Positions 11,628-22,936 of a stretch of DNA of 64,000 bases are shown in pieces. The DNA lies in contig NC_085925.1 in the NCBI RefSeq assembly GCF_035222485.1, positions 3,038,001-3,102,000 of the forward strand. The letters run 5' to 3'. Source of the stretch: Podospora pseudoanserina (lineage: Eukaryota; Ascomycota; Sordariomycetes; Sordariales; Podosporaceae). Made by a program: the position numbers and the translations under genes. A model generated the notes under the pieces. That model ran no database searches. It was given only the letters and a program-made list of their open reading frames with translations, and was not told the origin of the DNA. The first letter of the stretch is position 1, and every line of letters starts with the position of its first letter.

Positions 11628-14141
11628 ATGATGGCTCAATCATCTTCCGGTCATCGTCACTTACACAGTTGGCATTCGATCTCAACGGCCCGACCAGTCT
11701 TCATTCTTCTTATACAGTTCTGGACTCTCCTTTTTGCTAGTTCAGCATTTGCAATGACTCAGCACATTTCGACTACGGTCAGACTTAATGGTGTCGCATA
11801 CTACATGCCCCCGTTGTCAGCTGTGAGTTTACACCACAAGCCACTGGATGTGTGAGGGGCGGGTAACGTAGCTTGGTACTGATGTTATGCTCCTGCCGCA
11901 GGCTAACCTGGGCCCTGTCGGAAGTGGCCAGATCGTTGAGCCATGTACCGTATTATTCATTAACGAGACAATGTCCACGGCCTCGGATATCGAAGCAACT
12001 TTACACAGGTTCGACGTGGTTGACGATGTCTGGTCTAGGGACTTTGCCAACTGCATCATCATCCAAACCAGGTTTGAGAAATATGGCAGGGCTGCGGTCA
12101 AAACACTCAAAAAGATGCTTTCAAAAGTGTCAGGTGTGGAGAAAATACATGTCTTGAACATCCAAAACCTATCAGATGCCCTGCCGGAAGGGCCATACTT
12201 CTTGAATCATGGCCGGCTACACCAAGCATTCCGACTTTATGCGGATGTAAACGGTGCTTTCATAGTTTCGACAGTTCCATCTGATGATCACGGGACGTAT
12301 GTATTATGCCTTTTCCTATCTTGCTTGGATTAGAGTACCTTATCGACCATCCATCTAACCTACAGCAATGCCTAGGTTTCGATCTCTTGATTGCTCTGCT
12401 TACGGCGAGCAACATCCTTCTGCCCTCACTATCGCCGTGCCTTCACGCCTCTACTTCAAACGTACCAAGGAGAAACCCTACGCTGGTTTACGCCTGGCAA
12501 TCAAGGACAACATTGACCTAAAAGGACTCAAAACAGGGGCTTCGTCGCGAGCATATACGTCCCTTTATCCACCGCGAAAACATAGCGCTGAAATCGTACA
12601 ACGGCTTCTTGAACTTGGGTTTGTCATTGTCGGCAAGGCAAAAACCACGCAGTTTGCAGATAGCGAATGGCCCACCAGCGACTGGGTGGATTACCATGCC
12701 CCTTTCAACCCGAGAGGAGACGGTTACCTTACAACTAGTGGGAGCAGCGCCGGCAGTGCTGCAGCGGTAGCTAGTTATCCATGGCTAGACTTTGCTCTTG
12801 GGACTGACTGTGAGTCAATCTTGGGCGTTCATCGGGAAGAGTGGCTAGCGAAGTACGCTTCTGACAATACCAGCATTAGGAAGCATTCGAGCACCGGCAG
12901 CTGCTCAAGAAATATTCGGAATGCGATCTTCACTTGGGGCGGCTAGCTTCCAAGGTATCATACCGTACAGCCCGTCAGTTGGAACTCTACAAAACCAAGA
13001 CTTAAACATGAACTTCAGGCTGATACAACATAGCCAGTTTGACACGGTCGGCGGATTTGCCAGAACCGCTCGAGAGTTTAGGGTGCTTGCTGAGGCCCTG
13101 TATGGCAAACCCACCCAGATTGAAACTGTGGAAAACAAAGTCAGTTCAAATCCAACGATTGTGGTCGGGGTGGATGATCAAAGCCATTAACCAACCTTGG
13201 AGCACAGAAGCCAACCAAGATACTCTACCCAACTGATTACTGGTCACTGCGACACAACCTAACTCAAGATGTATTCAACGCCGCTATCACCAAAATCGAA
13301 AGCTTTTTGGGCATGAGCCGGACAGAGATCAGCCTTGAGAAGACATGGCAGCAACATCGTCCTTCCAACATCACCGAATCTCTCAGCGACTACATGAAAC
13401 ACGTTTTCGAATGGGGCGCAAACCCAGACCAGTGGACAGGCCATTTCAAAGACTTCTTACCAGAATACGAGGAACGTTTCGGGAAGCCACCGGTATTGAA
13501 TCCTCAACTACGTTTCAAGGTGTACGTGTCTCCTCTCAGACAAAAGCCTTGACTACCAGTCATCCTCAATGGGCAAACAACTTGATAAAGGCCATGTCTA
13601 GCGATGATTTGACTAACCAACTTGCAATCCCAGGGAGTACTTACCCACAGTGACACCCGAACAACAAGCCGAAGCCCTTCGGCGTCTCAAGGTCTATCAG
13701 GACTGGTTTTATAAGCACGTGATGCCACCAGCCGATATAACCGGACACTCCAGCACGGTTATGGTGCTTCCCTGGACAGATGGAATACCAGACTACCGCG
13801 ACAGATATCGTCATGGACCTCAGAAGTTCACAGGCATCGGGTTCTTTTTTTACAATATTGGTACCTATGCGGAGGCGCCAGAGATTATTATCCCAGGTAA
13901 GAAAACGGTATTGGTAGAGATCCCCCCTTTCATCGGCTTACTGACTTTATCTCAAGCTGGCACAACACCATACGTGTCAAAGTACACTGGAAAAACCGAG
14001 AGACTGCCTGCAGCTTTGGGGATTGTAGGCGCAAAGGGAAGTGATGTCTCTCTTGCTCAACTGGTTAGCGACATATTCGACGGAGCCACAGTGCAATATC
14101 CCCAAGAAAGGTCGCAAAAGCCGTTATCGCCGCGTTTATGA
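11628..14141 (+). CDS. Amidase-signature enzyme with N-terminal hydrophobic segment
   Basis: Predicted 663-residue amidase in eight exons: 11628-11822, 11902-12296, 12376-12809, 12874-12973, 13034-13139, 13208-13521, 13634-13896, 13957-14141. The summed length is a multiple of three. Residues about 22-42 form a hydrophobic segment ending ASSAFA, so the protein may be secreted or membrane-anchored. A non-catalytic N-terminal domain begins with [12 protein letters not shown]. The catalytic core has AIKDNID (Lys), [11 protein letters not shown] (Ser) and GTDSLGSIR, in place of the usual [24 protein letters not shown] and [10 protein letters not shown] near the end match a fungal amidase group I recall. 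The acceptor at 12873 is forced: the other AG would create a stop. The unusual SLGS makes activity less certain. It probably hydrolyses an amide or ester; the substrate is unknown. Confidence 0.78.
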
Positions 14142-14621
14142 CAATTTACCATGGGTTAAGAACGGCTTCAACAATGGCGACGCTATCGGAGAGCAGCCAG
14201 GTTCCTAGATCCGCGGTTTGCCTCTTGATGAGAAATATATCATATCCCATCATACCAAATCACCCCTCGATTCAGTGATACTTGTTTTGAGCATCCGTTA
14301 CAGGTCAGCCAGGACCTGATGGGTCGACATCGTGGCCTTGTGTTCTTAAGAAATGTCATGCCACGAACTTCCATTGATCTATGCATGCCTGCTGGAACTG
14401 GGACGATGGTCAAGACTCAATTTCATCGTGTTCGTGAAAGCGAGCCAAGAAGAGTAATGCAAAAAAGGGAAGATCTTCAGATCAATGCTAAAATATATGT
14501 ACCAAGAAGTGAACATCATCAAGCCCATCCACAGGCACCACCATGCCCTGAGTCGGCATTCAATAGAAACCAACAGTCTATAAACCCAAATCAGAGTCCA
14601 ATGCTGTCACTAACACGCCAT
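14142..14621. other. Intergenic, convergent 3' ends
   Basis: About 480 bases between the amidase stop and the LPMO stop. A short frame from 14319 has no recognisable domain. It probably contains both 3' untranslated regions. Confidence 0.45.
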
Positions 14622-15523
14622 TTAGCAGGTGAAGACGGCAGGTCCGGGAATGGTATAGGCTTGAGCTATAAACAGATCCATGTCAGTTTCTATTTCACAA
14701 CATTTTTGAACAAAAAAGTAAAAGTGTTACGACTCACCCTTGTAAGCATCATAGGTGACACCGGGGTCGGTGCTCTTGTAGGCGCCAGGGAAGGAGACCA
14801 AGTTGGTGGGGTTGGTAGAACCGCCACCAGTAACCTGTAGCTGATGGCAACCGGGGTAGAATTGAGCACCGGGATAGGCCCAAGCAGCATGGAGGGCAAT
14901 GATCTCGTGGCGGACAAGGTAGTAGCCGGGACGAATGCAAGAGGGAATGGTGTACTGGTAAGTGGCGGGGCTCTTCATGAGAGGGGTGGCAGCCCAGTTG
15001 TTGGAGGTGCCCTCACGGCCACCTTGCTTGATTTTGAACCAGACAGCCCTTTTGAGAGGTTAGCATTTATCCTCACAACATTCGGAAAATGTGGCACATA
15101 CGAGGTACCAGGAGACCAGTTCTGGCAACCGCTATCGGGGCAACGAGCCATGTAGGTGATGACGGGGCCCATGTGGGAGTCAGGCCAGAGAGTCCAGTGA
15201 AGGGTCACAGTTGAACCAGCAGCGGCAGGGGCGTGAAGAGGAGCGGGAGCAGAGCCAGCATTGCACTGGACATCGATGGAGTCGACATTCTCGACGGGAC
15301 CGTTGCCGGGGATGGAGCGAGAGACTCTCTGGGGCTTGTTGTTGCCCATGTAGGGGTCCATATAAGGCTGATAGAACTGTGACACTGTTAGCATCTCGAA
15401 GCATGTCAAGAATGATCAGATGGAACTTACTTGGTAGTATTGGCCGCCAATGGTGGCATTGTCAACATAGCCGTGGGCGGCTACCAAGCCGACTGAGGCG
15501 AGAAGAGTAGCGAGAACCTTCAT
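14622..15523 (-). CDS. AA9 lytic polysaccharide monooxygenase
   Basis: Predicted 240-residue secreted copper enzyme (exons 15523-15431, 15376-15102, 15048-14738, 14665-14622). The signal peptide MKVLATLLASVGLVAA is followed directly by His17, which becomes the N-terminal His of the copper 'histidine brace' on cleavage. The second copper His is His99 in WPDSHMGPVITYM. Other family landmarks are FYQPYMDPYMGN, RCPDSGCQNW, SAVWFKIKQGG, IPSCIRPGYYLVRHEIIALH and the C-terminal YTIPGPAVFTC. It lacks a cellulose-binding module or linker, so it is a single-domain AA9. These enzymes cut cellulose or xyloglucan oxidatively outside the cell, using an electron donor such as a phenol or cellobiose dehydrogenase. 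Splice sites are all canonical and the last exon supplies the conserved tail. Confidence 0.95.
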
Positions 15524-15595
15524 TGTGATAGAGATACTGTCGAGAACTGATCTTTCGAGTGATGGTTGAATGAAGACACAGGATGGTTTCTTTCG

Positions 15596-15605
15596 TTTTT
15601 ATATA
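15596..15605 (-). promoter_or_regulatory. TATA box of the AA9 LPMO gene
   Basis: TATATAAAAA on the minus strand, about 73 bases upstream of the LPMO ATG. The tight spacing and strong match suit a highly inducible secreted-enzyme gene. Confidence 0.6.
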
Positions 15606-16410
15606 ACTTCTCCTCGGCCGGATAGGGCCGAAAAGCACATCTTGTTCTTGAACAACACCGGCCAACATGGAATCTCAACAACCTCAGACGGATTCGCGAC
15701 CCGACAGTGGAAGTGTCCACCGTCTCTTGCAGCCAACCAAATCATGGCAGAACCTGGCTCGGTATCCTTGGCCGATGCTTGTTGACGGTGGTAGTTACTG
15801 CAACTGGAAGGGTGACATGGGACGGAGACGGTGGCGGCGAGCCTAGGAAAATGTTCGCCTTGGCAACGACAGCTGCAGAGGGAGTCGATCAGAAGATGTC
15901 GATGAGAATCTGGAGTGAAGTGGAATGTGTGGAGCATCGCAACGGTTTCAACGTCTTGGAATGGGCGGCACTAATCGCCATGGAGTTGCTCCCTCCGACG
16001 TTGCATTTTCCAGCCGGGGGATGTCGAACAAGATCAACCACCAATGAAATATCAGATTGAAGAAGAAAATAGCCCATTGGGGTCATCTCTCCCCGGTTTT
16101 GAGATCGCATTGTTTGCTGTGGGTTCGGCATATGACCGGTATTAAGAATGAATTCCTTGACTCTGGCCCTGTCGATATTGCACAAGCACAAAGCTGCCAG
16201 CCGAAAGTGGGGGCCAGTTGGAGATGGAAAATGCAGACAAACATGATTTCATTTTACACTTGGGAAAAAACAACCTGCAAGCATCCTTCCAATGGGGGGC
16301 AACTGTCGCCTTACCCCTCACCGCTCCTGGTCCCGTGCACCCGTAGGTAGCTCTTCCCCCAACATCCAATTCTCTCCTCTTCTCCCGGCGAGCCGGACCG
16401 GTCAACTTCT
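15606..16410. other. LPMO upstream region / dioxygenase downstream region
   Basis: About 800 bases with only short anonymous frames. It should hold the LPMO upstream control region and the 3' end of the extradiol dioxygenase gene. No RNA gene or repeat is visible. Confidence 0.45.
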
Positions 16411-17491
16411 TCACTGCAAGAATGTCGGCGGAAGAGGAGGTCCCCAGATATGCAGACTGTCTGGCCCAGCCTCTGATCTCGAAATTGGCGTTGTCTCATC
16501 CACCAAGTCGCCGTCTACGTAATGTTCCAAAATGAAGCCCGATCGATCGTACCTGGCACCGAGTCAGCATCTCTACGCATCAAGCTAATTCGCAAACAAC
16601 ACTGCCAACTCACCAGTAATCGAAAATCTGCGACCCAAGCACATGTCTGCCAACACCCCACACCAAGTCGTAGCCCTTATCCCGAAGCCATTGGTGGCCC
16701 AACGACTGAATATCGAAATCGTGTACCTCGAAGCTCGAGTGGTGGACGTGGTATTTGGGCCCTGAAGTCATTGGTCAGTCAGTTGTTTTGCCACCAACGA
16801 GATCTGGGCATGGATATTAACCTTCAAAGAAGAACCAAGTGTGATGATCGACCTGTTCCATCCCTCTGTCCAAATGAAGGAAAGTAGAGACGTCCTTCCC
16901 GTTGGGCTCGTGGATGATGTCGCTCGGCTTGAGGTTGAACCGAGTGGTGTAGAACTCGAACGCCTTGGCAAAGTTGGTCACGCAACACCCAACATGGCCC
17001 AACTTGTGAACGGCCGCTGGTGCCTTCTTGAACCGTTGTGTCTTGTTGACGGGCCGATGCTTGTTCTCAGGGAAGTTGTACTCCAGCTCGGGCAGGTGCG
17101 CTGACTTTTCGACGGGGGTTTGCCCATACACCAGGTGGAAGGGGAAGTCATCGACAGGGTCTCTGAAGGTTACGCGCTTGCCGCCACCGGGCGCATCGGA
17201 ATCGTGGACTGGGGTCGCCTTGGGAAGAGTCTTGGAGGCGAGCTCCAAGTCCTCCAGGGACTCGACAACGAATCCAGCACCACCAAACTCATTTTCGGCG
17301 CCCTTGGTGGCACAGTATACAAAAGGCTCGGTCCCATAGCCCTTGAAGTATACTGTATCACCCCTGTCGTCGGCTACCGTGAACCCGAAGTCGGCCAAAA
17401 ACTCGCGTGCCTTGTCCAGATCGGCATGGGTGTAGTACACATGTGCAATACGCACAAGCTTGATCTTGGGAATCTGCTGCTCGGCCGTCAT
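16411..17491 (-). CDS. Extradiol (VOC-fold) ring-cleavage dioxygenase
   Basis: Predicted 319-residue enzyme, exons 17491-16822, 16761-16614, 16552-16411, all introns about 60 nt. It has two vicinal-oxygen-chelate modules: residues about 13-125 (IAHVYYTHADLDKAREFLADFGF) and about 163-290. Likely Fe(II) ligands are His166 (KLGHVGCCV), His230 or 231 (YHVHHSSFEV) and Glu282 (FILEHYVDGDL), the spacing of catechol 2,3-dioxygenase-type enzymes. The second exon adds GHQWLRDKGYDLVWGVGRH and IFDYW, also typical. It would open an aromatic diol next to a hydroxyl group (meta-cleavage). It lies divergent to a TfdB-like phenol hydroxylase across a 793-base gap, suggesting joint regulation and consecutive steps. 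The catechol-type substrate is an inference; related VOC proteins can have other roles. Confidence 0.86.
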
Positions 17492-18284
17492 GTTGGCGAT
17501 GGACGTCTGGTAGGTCGTTTGAGGTGTGTTTGGTCAGAAAGATCTAATCTGATCTTCTCAGCGGGGCGAAGACATTGAGATATGGTCGACTTTAATTCCA
17601 CCGACAAGCACAGGGTATTTAGTTCGCCCGGAAGATGCACCGTTCTTCGGGGCAAATCATTGCTTGGCAGTCACAAAGGTGGGTCTGCGGCGAGTCAAGC
17701 TGACCCCTTTTCACTGCTCAGTGGCATCACAGCACGTCTCTCCAGTGAATTTCCGGTTGTCCTTTTCCAGCAATCACTTTGTCACTCTGTACGCAGGTGA
17801 TCATCGCGTATCACAACTCTTCGCTTCCTGTTTTGGGCCCTTTGTGTCGTTGGCAAAGACACCTCTAAGTGAGGCTCAACTATCCTTGCAAGCTGTGCAT
17901 ATTTGCAACCACCCATCCTTTCCCTTTCACGCCTACCAGATATCTGCATCAGAGAAGCCGCCGCGACCATGTGTCTCGCCTGTCACTCTGTCCAGCTGTC
18001 TTCGGTGGCCTGCGAGTTAACAGCTAACCCCGTCCCCGATATGCCATCCGCCGTTCTTGGCACGGGCGATTTGCGAAGAAACTGTGGGGTTGTTTACTCC
18101 GTTGGCTTTGTCAAAGCTGACATGGCGATGTTGAATGATACTTATCCCTGAACGACCCCGCTGACAACCAGGTATGGGGTTGGACGGCCCCTCACATAAA
18201 CAATCCAAAGTCGTCAAGGTGTTTCGAATTTTTGCTGGGCTGTCTCTGCTTCTTCTCTAAACTTCGATCGCCGCGATACTTACA
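17492..18284. promoter_or_regulatory. Bidirectional promoter: dioxygenase / phenol hydroxylase
   Basis: This 793-base gap separates the divergent starts of the ring-cleavage dioxygenase (17491, minus) and the FAD monooxygenase (18285, plus). No convincing gene lies inside. Divergent pairs of pathway genes often share control sites; the regulator encoded at 24256 is an obvious candidate to bind here, but I did not find a clear paired CGG site by eye. Confidence 0.55.
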
Positions 18285-20115
18285 ATGGCCGACGAGATCA
18301 TCAAGACCGACCTCCTCATTGTTGGAGCAGGCCCTGCGGGTGCTGCTCTGGCATGCTTCCTCTCATCCTATGGGCGCAAAGGAATCATCATTTCGGCCGC
18401 TTCTGGCACGGCGCATACGCCCAGAGCTCATATCACCAACATGGCTGCCCTGGAATGTCTGAGAGACATTGGACTGGACCGGCAATGCATCGATGCAGGC
18501 GCTGCGGGGAACCATATGGTGCACACAAGATGGTGCCATTCCATGGCCGGCGATGAATACGCCAGGCTCTATTCTTGGGGCAACGATCCGAAACGCAAGG
18601 TTTGTCAAAACACCGACACGGTTTCCGGCCAATCGCTGATGTCTTGTGATACAGGGTGACTATGATGCGGCAAGCCCTTGTGACCACGTCGACCTTCCTC
18701 AGACCGAACTCGAACCAATTCTCACGCGGAGAGCAATCCATACTGGCTGGACCTTGCGATTCGACACCTCCTTTGTGTCGTTCACGCGTCCTGAGCCGGA
18801 CGTTATCATCAGCGAAGTCAAAGACAACCTTTCTGGCAAAACGTATAAGATCCAGTCACGCTTTCTGTTTGGTTGCGACGGCGCCCGCAGCCAAGTCATC
18901 CGCGAGCTCAAGATTCCCCTCATCAAAAAACCTGGGCAAGGATTGGCACTCAACGTGCTCCTGAAGGCCGATCTTTCACATCTCGTCAAGAACCGAACCG
19001 GAAACCTACACTGGGTCTTCCAACCGGAGAAGGAACATCCAGCTTGGGGTTGGGCCTGCATTGTCCGAATGGTTCGGCCGTGGGACGAATGGATGTTTAT
19101 CTTTCTCCCACCCCCCGGTGCCGATGTCAAGGGTGACGACATGATTGCTTCGAACGAAGAATACATTGCCCGGGTCAAACAGTTCATCGGGGACGAGTCG
19201 GTTGATGTCGAGATCAAGGACGTGAGCAAATGGATGATCAATGAGACGGTTGCGGAGTATTATTCAGATGGAAACATCTTTTGCTTGGGCGATGCTGTCC
19301 ACCGCCATCCACCATTCAACGGTCTGGGATCCAACACTTGCATCCAGGATGCTTTCAACCTGGCATGGAAGCTTGATTACGTCATGTCTCGCCGTGCAGG
19401 TCCCAGCCTCCTGGATACCTACAGCACCGAGCGTCAACCGGTCGGTGTAGATATCATCACCCGGGCCAACCAAGGTCTTCGCGACCATGCATTGTGGATG
19501 AAGTCTATCGGCATGTTGGAACCCAATTTGGAGAAGAGGAAAGCTATTCTGGCTGAGTTTGAGGACAAGGGCGAAGTTGGCAGGAAGAGGCGACAAGAGT
19601 TCCAAGCGGGTATCGAGAACACGGGCACCGAATTCCATGGGTTGGGCATCGAGATGAATCAACAGTATCGGTCGAATGCCGTGTATCATGGGGATGAGCC
19701 AGAGGCTCCGGCTCTGCCTGAGGACGCTGTGCGTGAACGTCTCATCTCCAGCTACCCAGGCATGAGGTTACCCCACGCCTGGTTGAACACACGGAAGCCA
19801 GGCAAGCAGTTCTCGACTATTGATCTTGCCGGCCATGGGAGGTTCTGTCTTCTCACTGGGCCTGGTGGCCACAAGTGGAAGGAAGCTGCGGCCAACGCCA
19901 GCAAGGCCGTGGGGGTGGATATTGTGAGTTACTCGATTGGCTGGAAGGAGGACTATGAGGATGTCTATTTTGACTGGGCGAAGCGCAGGGAGGTGGAGGA
20001 GGACGGGTGTGTATTGGTTCGCCCAGATAGGTTCGTTGCTTGGCGGTCAAAGTCCATGATTTCGAACCCGCAGGAAAAGCTGGAAAAGGTCTTGCGGAAA
20101 GTCTTGTGTCTTTAA
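18285..20115 (+). CDS. FAD-dependent phenol hydroxylase (TfdB/MhpA-like)
   Basis: Predicted 591-residue class A flavoprotein monooxygenase. One intron (18600-18654, GTTTGT...ATACAG) joins two exons in phase 0. FAD-binding motifs are VGAGPAGAALA (residues about 13-23), GCDGARS (about 178) and CLGDAVHRHPPFNGLGSN (about 315-330). The last has the Pro that follows the GD motif in this enzyme class, and the long C-terminal thioredoxin-like region (HAWLNTRKPGKQFSTIDL, GRFCLLTGPGG, VLVRPDRFVAWR) is that of the TfdB/MhpA phenol hydroxylase subgroup. It would add a hydroxyl ortho to an existing phenol OH with NAD(P)H and O2, producing the diol that the divergent dioxygenase can open. The reaction class is well supported; the substrate is not known. 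Confidence 0.93.
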
Positions 20116-21200
20116 GCCGAGCGTGATAAGATAATAAACACAGTTCACACAATATTACACGTGGCGTGTCATTGCATCATCACACGCCTTAGCCTCGCTT
20201 ATCTCTCAGCTCCATTTGTTTGCGGGTTTGATCAGGCATTTTCTCTCTTCTTTTTTCACACAAAATGGACCCAACGGATGACCTGTTGGTTGAGGAATGG
20301 GCATCATGGAGGTGAGATCAACTGGAGAGTGTCCACTCAGATGGTTTGAGCGCATATTCCACTTACGAAGTAAGACAGTGGACGACATTTACAAGACAAG
20401 CTGACACAGGTGCATTGTGATGCCTTACGCTAAAAGGCCGGGGTTGTATGCTGCCAACTTGTGTCGGACCAGTTGTGGGATGCCTCCCCAAAGGTTCTGT
20501 CATTGTTCTGTCCGCGCAATTCAGCCTGTATCTTTTAACCCAACACGAACCAAAATCTATCCTTCGGCCCAATAGAGAGCTTTTGGATTGAAATGACACC
20601 TACTTGGTCTCCCACGGGTTCCTAGTTCTCCCACATGGTGGCCGATTACCCCGTGATATTCCCCAACTTCCCCGGATTCACCCCAGATTTCCCCCACATT
20701 CTTGGCTTTTGGTGTGGTTCGAAAATGCGGGGAAATACCCCGAAGGACGCTAGCTGGGTAGGACCGAATGGTGTTGGCCAGTGAGGATTTGGCCGGGGCC
20801 CATCCACCTAGCTGATGGTATTGCTGGTAGCCTGGTTGGTTCGGTGCGTGCAGGGTGAGAGGAGAGGACATGGTTAGACAGGTTGGTAGCATGGTTGGCA
20901 CACACATGGCAAGTGTCTGTCACCGCCAGACCAGACATGTGCACCATGCCGGATTCAGGGGTGGCTGAACGTCCCGACGACTACAGGGGGACGAGGCAAG
21001 AGAGAAAAAGGTTTAAAGAGACCTCAAGGCTCGCCTTTGGTTTGAGATGAGGGGTAGGGCTCTTTGAACCTCTCATTCTTTTTTCGTTTCGACAACCTTG
21101 TGTTTACCTTACCCCCTTTTTTGACCTCATCTCTCCTCCATTGTCAACACCCCAACACCACCATCAGTTGGGCATCACACCCACTCCAACTCTTTCAACA
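20116..21200. promoter_or_regulatory. Intergenic region with C-run array upstream of P450
   Basis: About 1.1 kb with no supported gene. Between about 20648 and 20695 the plus strand has repeated runs of four or five C separated by roughly 6-10 bases, so the minus strand is G-run rich. CCCC runs can be stress-response elements or structured DNA. Several GGTTGG repeats follow at 20824-20897, and a pyrimidine-rich leader precedes the P450 ATG. Confidence 0.4.
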
Positions 21201-22796
21201 ATGGGCGTCCTCCTCCTCGCCGGCGGCGCCGCCCTCGCCCTCTCCATCCTCTACATCCTCCTCTTCACCGGCAAACGGGACCCACGTCTCCCACCCGGCC
21301 CCCCAACCCTCCCCCTAATCGGCAACCTCCATCAGATACCCACCAAGCGCACCCACCTCCAATTTGCCCAATGGGCCAAAGAATACGGCGAGATCTACTC
21401 CCTCAAGTTCGGCCCCGGAACCTCCATCGTCATTTCTTCTCCTCGCCTGATCAAACAGCTCGTCGACAAAAAGTCGCAGCTCTACTCCCGCCGCCCGCCC
21501 AGCCATGTAGCCGACCTCATCGCCCAGGGTGATCACCTCTTACTCATGCAGTACTCCGACCGCTGGAGGACATGCCGCAAGCTAGTCCACCAGTACTTCA
21601 TGGAGGGCATGGTAGCGAAGCAGCACGTCAAAGTTGTCAACGCGGAGGCGGTGCAGATGCTGCATGATTTTGTTACGGAGCCGAAAGGGCATATGAAGCA
21701 TCCAAAGAGGTTCAGCAACAGTATCATCATGAGTTTGATCTACGGGACGAGGACGCCAAGTATCAAGACGGAGCATATGGTTCGGTTGTATAGTCTTATG
21801 GAGAACTGGAGCAAGGTTATGGAGGCGGGGAATACACCACCCGTGGACATCTTTCCTTTCCTGAAGCTGATGCCGGAGGGTTTGCTGGGGAATTGGAGGT
21901 CGAGGGCGAAGAATGTGGGCAAGGAGATGACAGAGTTGTATTCGGAGTGGGTGGAGAAGGGGATTCAACGGCATAGGGATCTGGGAGGGCGGGATTGTTT
22001 TCTGGACAAGGTTTTGGATCAGGGGTTGGAGAAGCTGGATTTGGACAAGCATGGGTTGTACTTTTTGTGCGGGACGGTGATGGAGGGGGGGTCGGATACG
22101 ACGAGCTCGTTGATTATTGCTTTTATTCATGCCATGACCAAGTGGCCGGAGGTGCTCAAGAAGGCGCAGGAGCAGATTGATGCTGTGGTTGGGGAGGACA
22201 GGACGCCGACTTGGGAGGATTATGAGAAGCTGCCGTACATTGCGGCCTGTGTGAAGGAGGCGCATCGGTGGAGGCCGGTGACGCCGTTGGCGTTCCCTCA
22301 TTCGTTGGCGGAGGATGATTGGGTTGATGGGATGTACTTGCCCAAGGGGAGTGATATCTTTATCAATGCTTTTGGGATGCATATGGATGAGAAGAGGTTT
22401 CCCAACCCGGATGTGTTCAACCCAGATAACTACGAGGGGTACACGGCGTTGGCGTCGGAGTTGGCTGGCGGTGATTACAACAACCGGGATCATTATGGGT
22501 ATGGCAGTGGGAGGAGGATTTGCCCTGGTATTCACTTGGCCGAGAGGAACTTGTTTTTGGCGGTTGCCAAGTTGGTGTGGGCTTTTAACATTGGGCCTGG
22601 GCTGGATGCTTCCGGGAGGGAGATCCCACCAGATGTCAGCCATGAAACTGGATACTGCTCAGGTTTCTTGGTGTGCGCGGAGGACTTTCCAGCTACTATC
22701 ACACTGAGATCAGAGGCACGAAAGGCAACGATTCTGAGAGAGTATGCTGCTGCCAGGGCAGAGGTGTTCTCTCAGTACGAGCTACCGAAGGAGTAG
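21201..22796 (+). CDS. Cytochrome P450 monooxygenase (CYP64/OrdA-like group)
   Basis: Intronless gene for a 531-residue P450. ATG 21201 gives an N-terminal membrane anchor (MGVLLLAGGAALALSILYIL) followed by the Pro-rich hinge LPPGPPTLPLIGN. The upstream extension of the frame lacks an ATG. Core motifs are GGSDTTSS in the I helix (about residue 295), KEAHR (ExxR, about 352), and the haem loop YGSGRRICPG with the ligand Cys near residue 440. The enzyme sits in the endoplasmic reticulum membrane and uses a P450 reductase. Its shape recalls fungal P450s annotated as O-methylsterigmatocystin oxidoreductase-like. It lies between the phenol hydroxylase and the FAH gene, so it may hydroxylate or O-demethylate the aromatic substrate before ring opening. 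That role is inference. Confidence 0.93.
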   Translation: MGVLLLAGGAALALSILYILLFTGKRDPRLPPGPPTLPLIGNLHQIPTKRTHLQFAQWAKEYGEIYSLKFGPGTSIVISSPRLIKQLVDKKSQLYSRRPPSHVADLIAQGDHLLLMQYSDRWRTCRKLVHQYFMEGMVAKQHVKVVNAEAVQMLHDFVTEPKGHMKHPKRFSNSIIMSLIYGTRTPSIKTEHMVRLYSLMENWSKVMEAGNTPPVDIFPFLKLMPEGLLGNWRSRAKNVGKEMTELYSEWVEKGIQRHRDLGGRDCFLDKVLDQGLEKLDLDKHGLYFLCGTVMEGGSDTTSSLIIAFIHAMTKWPEVLKKAQEQIDAVVGEDRTPTWEDYEKLPYIAACVKEAHRWRPVTPLAFPHSLAEDDWVDGMYLPKGSDIFINAFGMHMDEKRFPNPDVFNPDNYEGYTALASELAGGDYNNRDHYGYGSGRRICPGIHLAERNLFLAVAKLVWAFNIGPGLDASGREIPPDVSHETGYCSGFLVCAEDFPATITLRSEARKATILREYAAARAEVFSQYELPKE

Positions 22797-22914
22797 GTAC
22801 ATAGCCTTGTGTATGAATATTTCTTTTTTCACTTCCTCAAAGCACTTTTGTCTCCAGTTGTGCAGAAGATCTTCCAGCTGTCGTCGTGTCCCTCGGTAGG
22901 TGGTCTCCCCAGCA

Positions 22915-22936
22915 CGGGCCAATTCTGATTGGCCCG
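22915..22936. promoter_or_regulatory. Palindrome with two opposed CCAAT boxes
   Basis: Nine-base arms CGGGCCAAT and ATTGGCCCG flank a four-base spacer; the arms match perfectly. Each arm carries CCAAT, the core bound by the fungal HAP/CBC complex. The site is about 103 bases upstream of the FAH start at 23039 and about 120 bases after the P450 stop. Confidence 0.55.

Noticed and set aside
16411-17491. 4-hydroxyphenylpyruvate dioxygenase (tyrosine pathway), given VOC fold and a nearby FAH-family gene.
   Set aside because: The two-module spacing and FILEHYVDGD end fit catechol 2,3-dioxygenase-type enzymes better, and no homogentisate dioxygenase or maleylacetoacetate isomerase is nearby.
21582-22643. 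A 353-codon antisense frame inside the P450 gene.
   Set aside because: It is composed of repeated Arg/Pro/His/Gln/Leu and mirrors the P450 codon bias; no domain.
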